Assembly: GCF_014204515.1 (NCBI RefSeq)
Contig: NZ_JACHLI010000011.1
Span: forward strand, 124,001-188,000
Direction: 5' to 3'
DNA: 64,000 bases
Source: Pseudomonas nitroreducens
GTDB lineage: Bacteria; Pseudomonadota; Gammaproteobacteria; Pseudomonadales; Pseudomonadaceae
Part shown: in pieces, positions 33,528 through 42,164 of the stretch
How the letters are laid out: every line of letters begins with the position of its first letter
Position numbering within the stretch: position 1 is the first letter of the stretch
Notes under the pieces: model-generated
Databases searched by the model: none
What the model saw: the letters and a program-made list of their open reading frames with translations, nothing else
Told to the model about the DNA's origin: nothing
Program-made: the position numbers and the translations under genes

Positions 33528-34685
33528 TCAGAAGGCGGCTCGGTAGATGGCCAGCGCGTCGCTCTCGCTGACTTCGCGGGGATTATTCACCAGCAGGCGC
33601 TGCTGCAACATCGCATCGGCAGCCAGGCGCGGCAGCGAGTCTTCCGGCACGCCGGCATCGCGCAGGCGCGAGGGCAGGCCGCTGCGCGGGCTGAGGTCGG
33701 CCAGTTCGGCGATGAACTGCTCGGTGCGATCGGCGTCATGGCGCAGGCGTTCGCCCAGCAGCAGCGGCGCCAGCTCGGCATAGAAGGTGCCGGCGCTGGG
33801 GGCGTTGAAGCGGATCACCTCGGGCAGCACCAGCGCATTGCTCAGCCCGTGGGGAATATGGAAGTGCCCGCCCAGCGGGTAGGCCAGCGCGTGCACGGCA
33901 GCCACCGGAGCGTTGGCGAAGGCCTGGCCGGCCAGGCAGGCGCCCAGCAGCATGGCCTGGCGCGCCTCGCGGTTGCGCCCGTTGTGCACCGCCTCGTCGA
34001 GATTCAGCGCCAGCAGGCGCAGGGCCTCGCGGGCCAGCAGGTCGGACAGCGGGTTCTTCTTCAGCTTGCTGGTGTAGGCCTCGATGGCGTGGACCATGGC
34101 GTCGATGCCGGTGGCGGCGGTGACCGCCGGCGGCAGACCGAGGGTGAGGTCGGCGTCGAGCACGGCCAGGTCCGGCAGCAGGTGCGGGCTGACCACGCCC
34201 ATCTTGGTGGTCTCGCCGGTGGTGACGATGGCGATCGGCGTGACCTCCGAGCCAGTGCCGGCGGTGGTCGGCACCTGGATCAGCGGCAGGCGCGGGCCGC
34301 GCGCGTTGCCGACGCCGAAGACATCCTTGAGATTCTGGGTCGCCAGCGGATGAGCCAGCAGCGCCACCAGCTTGGCGACGTCCATCGAGCTGCCGCCGCC
34401 ATAGCCGATCACCAGTTGCGCGGCCATCCGCCGCGCCTGCTCCGAGGCTTCCAGTACGATGCTTTCCGGCGGATCGGCCAGTACCTGGTCGAAGACTTCC
34501 ACCGCCACGCCGACCGCCGCGAAGCCCGGCAACACGCCGTCGAGCATGTTCAGGCGGGTAATGCCGGGGTCGGTGACGATGAGCACGCGCTGGGCGCCGC
34601 GCTCGCGACAGAGTTCACCCAGTCGGGCGGCGGAGCCACTCTCGCAGAGGATCTGCGCAGTGGTGGCGAAGCTGAAAGGCTGCAT
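33528..34685 (-). CDS. Iron-containing alcohol dehydrogenase
   Basis: 385-residue group III alcohol dehydrogenase. NAD-binding GGGSSMDVAKLVALL lies near residue 90, the PTTAGTGSEVTPIAIVT block near 140, and the metal-ligand histidines in HALAYPLGGHFHIPHGLSNA near 260-280. The start at 34685 (MQPFSFATT) gives the usual length; an in-frame ATG 48 bases upstream is possible. It pairs with the thioesterase downstream and diverges from a LysR regulator. The substrate is probably a short alcohol or 1,3-diol. Confidence 0.9.
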   Translation of the reverse strand: MQPFSFATTAQILCESGSAARLGELCRERGAQRVLIVTDPGITRLNMLDGVLPGFAAVGVAVEVFDQVLADPPESIVLEASEQARRMAAQLVIGYGGGSSMDVAKLVALLAHPLATQNLKDVFGVGNARGPRLPLIQVPTTAGTGSEVTPIAIVTTGETTKMGVVSPHLLPDLAVLDADLTLGLPPAVTAATGIDAMVHAIEAYTSKLKKNPLSDLLAREALRLLALNLDEAVHNGRNREARQAMLLGACLAGQAFANAPVAAVHALAYPLGGHFHIPHGLSNALVLPEVIRFNAPSAGTFYAELAPLLLGERLRHDADRTEQFIAELADLSPRSGLPSRLRDAGVPEDSLPRLAADAMLQQRLLVNNPREVSESDALAIYRAAF

Positions 34686-34836
34686 GACGGTCCCCGGTTC
34701 TTGTCGTTGTACGGCGGAAAATCCGTTGGCCACCGCTCGGCGGCCAGCCGGGGGAGCATAGCAACGCGAGGGACACCCATGAAACCTTGTACCGCCAGGC
34801 GAAACCGTTATTCACCAGATGAATGCACGCATGCCG

Positions 34837-34885
34837 TTACCGCTACAGACAATCTCCGCCACATCGCAGATAGCGATAGCGGTAA
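34837..34885. promoter_or_regulatory. Inverted repeat in divergent alcohol dehydrogenase/LysR region
   Basis: Perfect 9-bp arms ttaccgcta (34837-34845) and tagcggtaa (34877-34885), 31 bases apart. It lies within the roughly 310-bp gap 34686-34994 between the divergent alcohol dehydrogenase and LysR genes. It could be a two-site regulator target. Otherwise the gap shows no gene. Confidence 0.45.
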
Positions 34886-34994
34886 AACGTGCCAGGTTAA
34901 CCAGCGGCCAGATCCGGCTCGTCAAGGCCGCATTCCAGGCTCCGGACAATCGCCGCAAACCCTAGAATGGAGCGGCTGACAATAACAACAACGA

Positions 34995-35921
34995 GTGGAT
35001 ACACCCGCCTTGAAAATCCAACCGCTTCCGCCGCTGAACAGCCTACTGGCCTTCGAGTGCGCGGCCCGCCATCTCAGCTTTACCCAGGCCGCCCAGGAGC
35101 TGAACGTTACCCAGGGCGCCATCAGTCGCCAGATCCGCCTGCTCGAGGATTACCTGGGCCGGCAGCTGTTCGAGAGAACCACGCGGACCATCAACCTGAC
35201 GCCCAGTGGCGCCCAGTACCACGAAACCGTCCGTGACAGCCTGCTGCACCTCGCCCGCGCGACCGGGGAAATACGCCAATGGCAGGGCGGCCAGCAGGTG
35301 ACCGTGGCCACCAGCACGGCAATGGCCTCTCTCTGGTTGCTGCCCAAGGTCGCCGAGTTCCAGAACCAGCATGAGGCGATCGACCTGAGAATCGTGGCCC
35401 TCGACCACGTGAAGGACTACGCGCGGCTCAACTGTGACCTGGCGCTGTACTACTGCAGTTCGCCGCCCAGGGCGATGGAAGTCACGCCGCTGTTCTCGGA
35501 GGAGATCTACCTGGTCTGCAGCCCGAACTACCTGGCCAAGCATCCGGAACTCTCAACCGTGGAAGGCCTGTCCAGTTGCACCTGGCTCTGGCTGGAAGAC
35601 TCGCAGCGCGACTGGATCGGCTGGCCGGAATGGTTGCGCCGTACCGGGCATGCGTCCCTCACACCCAGGCACCGGGTGAACATCAATAGCTACGGCATGC
35701 TGATTCAGACCGCCATCAGCGGCCAAGGCGTCGCGCTGGCGTGGAACCGCCTCGTCGACGATGCCTTGAGCACGGGCGCACTGGTCAGGCCCAATGCCGC
35801 CGTGTTGCAGACCGATGCGACCTTCTGCCTGCTGGAATCCCTCAACGGTCATGGCCAACGGCAAAGCGTGCGGCTATTCCGCGAATGGCTGATGGGGCAG
35901 CCGTCGGTGCGCGGCCAGTGA
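34995..35921 (+). CDS. LysR-family (GcvA-like) transcriptional regulator
   Basis: 308 residues. GTG start at 34995, with a possible TTG 15 bases later. The helix-turn-helix LSFTQAAQELNVTQGAISRQ (about residues 34-53) and the RLLEDYLGRQLFERTTRTI wing are of the GcvA/AmpR branch. The effector domain contains the GISGQGVALA-like AISGQGVALAWNRLVDD. It diverges from the iron alcohol dehydrogenase and converges on the BCCT transporter gene, so it could control either the alcohol dehydrogenase or the catabolic cluster beyond. The divergent arrangement favours the alcohol dehydrogenase. Confidence 0.9.
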   Translation: MDTPALKIQPLPPLNSLLAFECAARHLSFTQAAQELNVTQGAISRQIRLLEDYLGRQLFERTTRTINLTPSGAQYHETVRDSLLHLARATGEIRQWQGGQQVTVATSTAMASLWLLPKVAEFQNQHEAIDLRIVALDHVKDYARLNCDLALYYCSSPPRAMEVTPLFSEEIYLVCSPNYLAKHPELSTVEGLSSCTWLWLEDSQRDWIGWPEWLRRTGHASLTPRHRVNINSYGMLIQTAISGQGVALAWNRLVDDALSTGALVRPNAAVLQTDATFCLLESLNGHGQRQSVRLFREWLMGQPSVRGQ

Positions 35922-35952
35922 GCCACCCCGCCCGGGCGCTGGGCTGAAACGG

Positions 35953-35985
35953 CCAACGCCGCTGGCTTTCGACCAGCGGCGTTGG
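35953..35985. terminator. Bidirectional terminator hairpin
   Basis: Perfect 13-bp stem ccaacgccgctgg / ccagcggcgttgg with a 7-base loop, between the convergent LysR and BCCT genes. The T-run is weak on the plus side (ttctg). Confidence 0.8.
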
Positions 35986-36012
35986 TTCTGTGAGGTGGCT
36001 GGGAGGCCAGGG

Positions 36013-37716
36013 TCAGCCGGCTTTTCGGGCGCTCAATGCGCTCTGAACAGCCGCGCCCAGCACCGTTCCACGACGAAACGGGACACCCTCCGGGGAAACT
36101 TCCTGAAGCCGTGCACCACCACCCGGCGGATGCTCGGGCAGGCCGTCGGGCCTTTCCTGCCGCAGGGTGCGGATCAGGGTGTAAGCCATGACCGTCATCA
36201 GAATGGCGATCGGCAGGCCGACGGCGATGCTCGCCATCTGGATCGCCTTGAGCCCTCCAGCCAGCAGCAGCCCAGCAGCGATGGCACCTTCGAGAACGCA
36301 CCAGAGCAGCCTGATCCAGTTGGGCGGGTTGGTACTGCCCAGGGCATTCAGGGTGCAGAGTACCTGGGTGCCGGCATCCGCCGTGGTCACGAAGTGCACC
36401 GCCAGCAGCAGGCAGACCAGCACCGAAAGCGCAGCGCCGACCGCAGGACCATCCAGTTCTCCCAGCAGGGTGAACATGGCGGCCGTGGTTTCCTTCTGGG
36501 TCGCGAGCAGGACGGTGCCGCCTTCGAACCTGGCCTGATCCTGACCGACAACAGTGTTCGCCGCCTCCTGCTGATAGTGCTGGCGGTCGACCTGCTCGCT
36601 CTTCAGCGCGGCACCGCCGAACACGGACATCCACAGAATGGTCACCAGTGTCGGTACGAAGAGCGCACCAATGATCAGCTCGCGAATGCGGCGGCCCCTG
36701 GAGATGCGCGCGATGAACAGCCCCACGAACGGCCCCCAGGTCATCCACCAAGGCCAGTAGAACGCCGTCCACCAGTTCTGCCACTGGCTGTCCTTCTGGG
36801 TGTCCATCCACAGGCTCAGGCCGGGCAGGTTCTGCAGGTAATCCCCGGTGGACTCGAACATCAGGTTGAGGATGTAGCGCGTCGGGCCGATGGCCAGGAC
36901 CACCAGCATCAACAGGAAAGACAGGTACATGTTCAGCGTGGATATCCGCTTCATGCCCCGCGAGAGTCCGGCCAGCAGGGACACCGAGGCGATGAGGGTA
37001 ACCACCAGGATGATCGACAGCTGCAGGGCGATGCTGACCGGCAGGCCGAAGACCTGGTGCAGCCCGGTGTTGATCTGCGCGACACCCAGGCCCAGCGACT
37101 GCGACACGCCGAACGCGGTGATTGCCACCCCGAGGATATCGACGGTGTGGCCGATCCAGCCGTAGATCCGCTCGCCGATCAGCGGATAGAGAATGGAGCG
37201 CAGCGCCAGCGGCAGCCCCCGCCGGTAGGCGAAGTACGCCAGGCTCAAGCCGATCAGGGTGAAGATGGCCCAGGGATGCAGGCCCCAGTGGAACAGGGTG
37301 ATGCGCATCGCCGCCGTGGCCGCCTCGTCAGTCAGTCCGGCGGCGAAAGGGTTGCTGGCGTAGTGCAGCATGGGTTCGGCGACCGACCAGAAGATCAGGC
37401 CGATGCCCATCCCGGCACTGAACAGCATGGCGATCCAGGAGGCGAAGCTGAATTCCGGCTCGTCACCCTCAGCGCCCAGCTTCAGGTCGCCATAGCGACT
37501 GGCCGTCAGGTACAGCAACAGGCAGAGCACCACGCTGACCAGCGCCAGGTAATACCACTTGAAGTTGTCGAGGATGAAACCGGAGGTCGTTTCGAAGGTT
37601 TTCGCCGCCTGTTCACCGCTGAACGCGCAGAACAGCACGAAGGCAATCACGGTCACGATCGAAGTCAGGGTTACTTTCGGATTGAGGCCTTTGAGCAGGC
37701 CCGATTCAGCACGCAT
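36013..37716 (-). CDS. BCCT-family (betaine/choline/carnitine) transporter
   Basis: 567-residue inner-membrane symporter with about 12 hydrophobic segments. The family signature is visible as YWPWWMTWGPFVGLFIARIS followed by RGRRIREL. The substrate-box tryptophans lie in GIGLIFWSVAEPMLHY and GLHPWAIFTLIGLSLAY. The C-terminal tail is short, unlike osmosensing BetP, so an uptake role for catabolism is more likely than osmoprotection. It is divergent from the Rieske oxygenase operon across an A/T-rich 408-bp region, which suggests shared regulation. Substrate expected to be a quaternary amine. Confidence 0.93.
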   Translation of the reverse strand: MRAESGLLKGLNPKVTLTSIVTVIAFVLFCAFSGEQAAKTFETTSGFILDNFKWYYLALVSVVLCLLLYLTASRYGDLKLGAEGDEPEFSFASWIAMLFSAGMGIGLIFWSVAEPMLHYASNPFAAGLTDEAATAAMRITLFHWGLHPWAIFTLIGLSLAYFAYRRGLPLALRSILYPLIGERIYGWIGHTVDILGVAITAFGVSQSLGLGVAQINTGLHQVFGLPVSIALQLSIILVVTLIASVSLLAGLSRGMKRISTLNMYLSFLLMLVVLAIGPTRYILNLMFESTGDYLQNLPGLSLWMDTQKDSQWQNWWTAFYWPWWMTWGPFVGLFIARISRGRRIRELIIGALFVPTLVTILWMSVFGGAALKSEQVDRQHYQQEAANTVVGQDQARFEGGTVLLATQKETTAAMFTLLGELDGPAVGAALSVLVCLLLAVHFVTTADAGTQVLCTLNALGSTNPPNWIRLLWCVLEGAIAAGLLLAGGLKAIQMASIAVGLPIAILMTVMAYTLIRTLRQERPDGLPEHPPGGGARLQEVSPEGVPFRRGTVLGAAVQSALSARKAG

Positions 37717-37895
37717 ATCCAGTCCCCATTTATTCTTGTTCAGGGCTTTTTGGTCGAGTGAACGAGGCCGTTGGCCGGCCTCTGAGGGCGATCAGGAAAA
37801 TTCGCCTCACTCTGCAGTGACCCTGGTGCGCACGGCTCCAGGGCGTGGCCACAACATGGTGGAGACGGCAGAGCCGAACAACTCATTTCTCCTCA

Positions 37896-38013
37896 TCAAT
37901 TAATTACCAAAATGCATTAATCGAAAAAGTCTCACAACCCGCCAGTACGCCTATATGACTTGAACTAAGCTGAACAATCGATTTATTAATTAATGATAAA
38001 AAGTAATTAATCA
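37896..38013. promoter_or_regulatory. A/T-rich divergent control region with repeated attaat motifs
   Basis: The gap 37717-38124 between the BCCT and Rieske genes has no gene. Its centre is A/T-rich and holds attaattac (37899-37907) and its inverse gtaattaat (38003-38011), with further attaat copies at about 37916 and 37985-37994. This looks like a set of regulator or architectural-protein sites. The regulator is not known. Confidence 0.5.
37960..37989 (+). promoter_or_regulatory. Possible sigma-70 promoter for the Rieske operon
   Basis: ttgaac (37960-37965) and tattaa (37984-37989) with an 18-base spacer. It lies inside the A/T-rich control region, about 135 bases before the Rieske start codon. 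Match to consensus is partial. Confidence 0.35.
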
Positions 38014-38124
38014 GCTCGAAAAAATCGTTTGTCCGTCCTTCCCTCTCTTGCCGACACTCGCCGCCATGCCGCCGGCCTCAGGGGCCGCGCATCCTCCCTC
38101 CGTGCCAGCCAAGAGAGAACAACA

Positions 38125-39312
38125 ATGACTTCGACTGCACCCCGCCTGATTCCGACCCACGCCCTGGAAACCATCCTCGCGCCGATCCACCAGGCCCACG
38201 GCCTCACCAACGAGTTCTATACCGAGCAGCGCTATTTCGAGCTGGAGCGCGATCACGTGATGGGACGCAACTGGGCCTGCGTCGGCTTCGCCAGCGACCT
38301 GCCGAAGAACAACTTCGTCAAGCCGGTGGACTTCATGGGGTTGCCGCTGCTGCTGATGCGCAACCGCGAAGGCGTGCTGCAGGTTTTCCATAACGTCTGC
38401 AGCCATCGTGGCGTCAAGCTGGTACGCGAAGCCGGAGAAATCCAGGGCGTGATCCGCTGCCCCTACCATTCCTGGACCTACGACCTGAACGGCGCGCTGA
38501 AGGGCACGCCGCACGTCGGCGGCATCAACCAGCACAAGGACGAACGCTTCGCCTGCGAGAAACACGGCCTCAAGGCCCTGCGCAGCGCCATCTGGATGGA
38601 CATGGTGTTCGTCAACCTCAGCGGCGATGCGCCGGAGCTGCAAGAGCAGCTGGCGCCGCTGACCGAGCGCTGGAGCCAGTTCCTCGGCACCAACGGTATG
38701 AGCCTGTTGCGCCGGGAAGCCACCAGCGGCGCCTTGAGCATCAAGGTCGACTGCAACTGGAAGCTGGCGGTGGAGAACTACTGCGAGTCCTACCATCTGC
38801 CCTGGGTGCACCCGTCGCTGAACAGCTACTCGCGCCTGGAAGACCACTACAACATCCTGTTCGACCGGTTCGCCGGCCAGGGCAGCCATGCCTACAACCT
38901 GTCGGATGTCGCCGGCACGCACCTGCCGATCTTCCCATCCTGGCCGCAGGACCGCCTGCGTACCGCCGAATACGTGGCGTTCTTCCCCAACGTGCTGCTG
39001 GGCATCCAGGCCGACCACGCCTTCGCCATGATGCTCGAACCCGTCGCCCCCGGCCGGACCATCGAGCACCTGCGCCTCTTCTATATCGGCGACGAAGCCC
39101 TGGACGAGCGTTACGAGGCTGCGCGCAAGGCCGTCATGGAGTCCTGGCGCGTGGTGTTCGCCGAGGACATCGCCTCGGTCGAGGGCATGCAACTGGGTCG
39201 CAGCTCCCCCGGTTACAACGGCGGGGCCTTCTCCCCGGAAATGGACGTGCCCACTCACTATTTCCATCAATGGGCCGCTCGCGAGCTGCTCGACTACGCG
39301 CAGAAAGCCTGA
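38125..39312 (+). CDS. Rieske non-haem iron oxygenase, alpha subunit
   Basis: 395-residue terminal oxygenase. The Rieske [2Fe-2S] ligands are Cys92, His94, Cys112 and His115 (CSH...CPYH). The mononuclear iron ligands are His224 and His229 (ESYHLPWVH) and Asp348 (FAEDIASVE). The single-subunit alpha-only form, with no beta subunit gene, fits the group that includes glycine-betaine oxygenase GbcA, carnitine oxygenase CntA and stachydrine demethylase. It is first gene of the six-gene run to 45042. No GbcB/CntB-type reductase is present; a rubredoxin-reductase fusion two genes on is the probable electron donor. Substrate unknown, likely a quaternary amine because of the BCCT neighbour. Confidence 0.9.
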   Translation: MTSTAPRLIPTHALETILAPIHQAHGLTNEFYTEQRYFELERDHVMGRNWACVGFASDLPKNNFVKPVDFMGLPLLLMRNREGVLQVFHNVCSHRGVKLVREAGEIQGVIRCPYHSWTYDLNGALKGTPHVGGINQHKDERFACEKHGLKALRSAIWMDMVFVNLSGDAPELQEQLAPLTERWSQFLGTNGMSLLRREATSGALSIKVDCNWKLAVENYCESYHLPWVHPSLNSYSRLEDHYNILFDRFAGQGSHAYNLSDVAGTHLPIFPSWPQDRLRTAEYVAFFPNVLLGIQADHAFAMMLEPVAPGRTIEHLRLFYIGDEALDERYEAARKAVMESWRVVFAEDIASVEGMQLGRSSPGYNGGAFSPEMDVPTHYFHQWAARELLDYAQKA

Positions 39313-39322
39313 GGTGATCGCC

Positions 39323-40768
39323 ATGCAGACGATCGCCCCGCACTGGCTGAACTACATCGATGGACAGTGGCACGACAGTGGCCAGCGGCTCACCGTCCAC
39401 AATCCCGGCACGACCGAGCCCGTGGCCACCATCGCCCAGGCCACGGTCGCCGACGCGGAGCGCGCCGTGCAGGCGGCGCGCCGCTGCGCCGACAGTGGTG
39501 AGCTGACTCGCGCACGCCCGGCCCAGCGGGTGGCCTGGCTGCTGGAGGTGGCGGCGCAGATCCGTGCGGTGACCGACGAAGGCGCCTGGGTGCTGTGCCA
39601 GGAGAACGGCAAGTGCCTGCGCGATGCCCGCGACGAATTCGTCGAGGCCGCGCGCTACTTCGAGTACTACGCCGGGATGGCCGACAAGATCGAGGGGACA
39701 TCCATCCCCCTGGGCAACGGCTACATGGACTTCACCGTATACGACCCGATGGGCGTATCGCTGCAGATCGTGCCGTGGAACTTCCCGGTGTCGATCTGCG
39801 CCCGCTCGCTGGCGCCAGCGCTGGCCGCCGGCAACGCGGTGGTGATCAAGTCGCCGGAGCTTTCGCCGCTGGGGCTCTGCGTGCTGCTCAAGGCCATCGA
39901 GCGCGCCGGCTTGCCCCGCGGCGCGGTGAACCTGATCTGCGGCCGTGGGCGCGAAGTGGGCGCCTATCTCGCCGGGCATCGTGCGGTCGACCAGATCGTC
40001 TTCACCGGTTCGGTCGGCACCGGCCAGAGCATCCTGCGCAGCGCCGCCGAGCATGCAACGCCCTGTGTGATGGAGTTGGGCGGCAAGTCTGCGGCGCTGG
40101 TCTTCCCCGACCATGACCGCGAGCAACTGCTGGCCAGCGTGCGCAACGGCATCTTCTTCAACGCCGGCCAGGTCTGCTCGGCCATGTCGCGCCTGCTGGT
40201 GCAGCGCTCGCTGTACGAAGAGGTGGTCGCCGACGTCGTCGCCCTGGCCAGGAACCTGAGCGTCGGCATCGGCCAGGACAACCCCGGCCTGACCCCGGTG
40301 ATATCCGCCGGCCAGCTCGCCGGCATCGAAGCCCTGTGCCGGCGCGCCCAGCAGCAAGGCGCGGTGGTCGCTACCGGAGGCGAAGCCATCGGCGAGGGCT
40401 GCGGACACTTCATGGCGGCCACGGTACTGCGCGACATCACCCCGGAAATGGAGATTGCCCAGAGCGAGGTGTTCGGCCCGGTCCTCGCGGTGATTCCATT
40501 CGACAGCGAGGATGAGGCCATCGCCATCGCCAACGGTACCGACTTCGGCCTGGTCGCCGGCGTCTTCACCCAGGACCTCAACCGCGCACTGCGATGCGCC
40601 CGGCGCCTGCGCGCCGGCCAGGTATTCGTCAACGAATGGTACGCCGGCGGCATCGAGACGCCCTTCGGTGGGGTCGGGCTATCCGGTTTTGGCCGGGAAA
40701 AAGGCCAGGAGGCCCTGTACAGCTACGTCAGGACCAAGAACCTGGCCGTACGCATCAGCGGCGAATGA
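39323..40768 (+). CDS. NAD(P)-dependent aldehyde dehydrogenase
   Basis: 481 residues from the ATG at 39323, preceded by gaggtg; a GTG 9 bases upstream is in frame. Catalytic Glu251 in MELGGKSAAL and Cys285 in FNAGQVCSAMSR, nucleotide-binding segment near VFTGSVGTGQSIL. The set resembles betaine-aldehyde/gamma-aminobutyraldehyde type dehydrogenases. It sits 10 bp after the Rieske gene and 10 bp before the rubredoxin fusion, so it should oxidise the aldehyde released by the oxygenase or the amine oxidase. Confidence 0.92.
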   Translation: MQTIAPHWLNYIDGQWHDSGQRLTVHNPGTTEPVATIAQATVADAERAVQAARRCADSGELTRARPAQRVAWLLEVAAQIRAVTDEGAWVLCQENGKCLRDARDEFVEAARYFEYYAGMADKIEGTSIPLGNGYMDFTVYDPMGVSLQIVPWNFPVSICARSLAPALAAGNAVVIKSPELSPLGLCVLLKAIERAGLPRGAVNLICGRGREVGAYLAGHRAVDQIVFTGSVGTGQSILRSAAEHATPCVMELGGKSAALVFPDHDREQLLASVRNGIFFNAGQVCSAMSRLLVQRSLYEEVVADVVALARNLSVGIGQDNPGLTPVISAGQLAGIEALCRRAQQQGAVVATGGEAIGEGCGHFMAATVLRDITPEMEIAQSEVFGPVLAVIPFDSEDEAIAIANGTDFGLVAGVFTQDLNRALRCARRLRAGQVFVNEWYAGGIETPFGGVGLSGFGREKGQEALYSYVRTKNLAVRISGE

Positions 40769-40778
40769 GGGCAGGGCG

Positions 40779-42164
40779 ATGAAGAAGTGGCTGTGCATCA
40801 TCTGTGGCCTGATCTATGACGAAGCCCTCGGCTGGCCGGACGACGGCATCGTCGCCGGCACTCGCTGGGAAGACGTTCCCGAAGACTGGCTGTGCCCCGA
40901 GTGCAAGGTCGGCAAGGCCGATTTCGAGATGATCGAGATCAGCGAACCGCCCACCGCCGTCGCCACACCCGCGGCTGCACCGAAACTGCCGATGGCGACG
41001 GCCATTCCTGCCCAGCCGATCGTCATCATCGGCAGCGGCCATGCCGGTTACGGCCTGGCCCAGGAACTGCGCAAGGCCAACCCGCAACTGGAGATCCGCG
41101 TCCTGACCCAGGACTGTGGGCATCACTACTCCAAGCCGGCACTCTCCATTGCCCTGGCCCAGGGCCGCCACCCCGCGGCGCTGGCGACGGAAAGCCCGCT
41201 GGCGGTGGAGCGCCGCCTGGGCATCCGCATCTACCCGCACTGCCGGGTCGAACGCATCGACGCTGACGCGAAGCGCCTGCACACCAGCCTCGGCGACATG
41301 GACTACGGCCAGCTGGTACTGGCCAGCGGCGCCTCGCCCTTGCGCCTGCCCATCGAGGGTTGCGCGGATGCGCTGGTCAGCGTCAACAACCTGCACGACT
41401 ACCAGGCCTTCCGCGACCGCCTGGAAGGTGCGCACAGCGTGGCGATCCTGGGCGACGGCCTGATCGGCTGCGAGTTCGCCAATGACCTGGCGAGCAGTGG
41501 CTACGCGGTGCGCGTCATCGGCCTGGGCGCCTGGCCCATGGAGCGCCTGCTGCCCGCCCAGGCCGGAGTGCACCTGCAACACGCACTTTCCGAACTCGGC
41601 GTGCAGTGGCACCTGGGCACCACGCTGCAACGCATCGAGCGGCAAAGCAGCGGCTATCGCCTGAGCCTGGCGGACGGCCAGCAGGTGCAGGCAGACCTGG
41701 TGCTCTCCGCCGTCGGCCTGCGCCCGAACCTGCAACTGGCCGCCGACGCCGGGCTGGCATGCGGGCGCGGCATCCAGGTCGACGCCCACCTGCAGACCTC
41801 GGCGCCCGGCATCTACGCCCTGGGCGACTGCATCGAGGTCGACGGCCAGTTGCTGCCGTACCTGGCGCCGATCAATGAGGGCATCCGCGCACTGGCCAGG
41901 ACGCTGCTGGGGCAACCGAGCGCCGTCCGCTACCCGCTGATGCCGGTGATCGTGAAAACCCCCGCTGCGCCGCTCTGCCTGCTGCCACCGCCGCTGGATT
42001 GCGCGGGCCAGTGGCGCTGCGAAGCGACGGCCGACGGCCTGAGCGCCGCCTTCCATGACCCGTCTGGCGCCCTGCGCGGTTTCGTCCTGCTCGGTCGGCA
42101 GGCCCAACAACAACGAAGTGCCTGGCTGCAGAACTGCCAGAGCACCCCACAGAACGTGGCTTGA
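40779..42164 (+). CDS. Rubredoxin-NAD(+) rubredoxin reductase fusion
   Basis: 461 residues joining two electron carriers usually made as separate proteins. Residues 1-54 are a rubredoxin with iron ligands Cys6, Cys9, Cys39 and Cys42 (CIICG, CPEC). An Ala/Pro-rich linker (about 55-80) leads to a reductase with FAD motif IIGSGHAGYGLAQEL, NAD motif ILGDGLIGCEFANDLA and FAD/dimer motif GIYALGDC. Its place between the aldehyde dehydrogenase and amine oxidase, with no other reductase in the run, makes it the likely electron source for the Rieske oxygenase. Rubredoxin feeding a Rieske enzyme would be unusual, since rubredoxins classically serve AlkB-type hydroxylases. Confidence 0.9.
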   Translation: MKKWLCIICGLIYDEALGWPDDGIVAGTRWEDVPEDWLCPECKVGKADFEMIEISEPPTAVATPAAAPKLPMATAIPAQPIVIIGSGHAGYGLAQELRKANPQLEIRVLTQDCGHHYSKPALSIALAQGRHPAALATESPLAVERRLGIRIYPHCRVERIDADAKRLHTSLGDMDYGQLVLASGASPLRLPIEGCADALVSVNNLHDYQAFRDRLEGAHSVAILGDGLIGCEFANDLASSGYAVRVIGLGAWPMERLLPAQAGVHLQHALSELGVQWHLGTTLQRIERQSSGYRLSLADGQQVQADLVLSAVGLRPNLQLAADAGLACGRGIQVDAHLQTSAPGIYALGDCIEVDGQLLPYLAPINEGIRALARTLLGQPSAVRYPLMPVIVKTPAAPLCLLPPPLDCAGQWRCEATADGLSAAFHDPSGALRGFVLLGRQAQQQRSAWLQNCQSTPQNVA

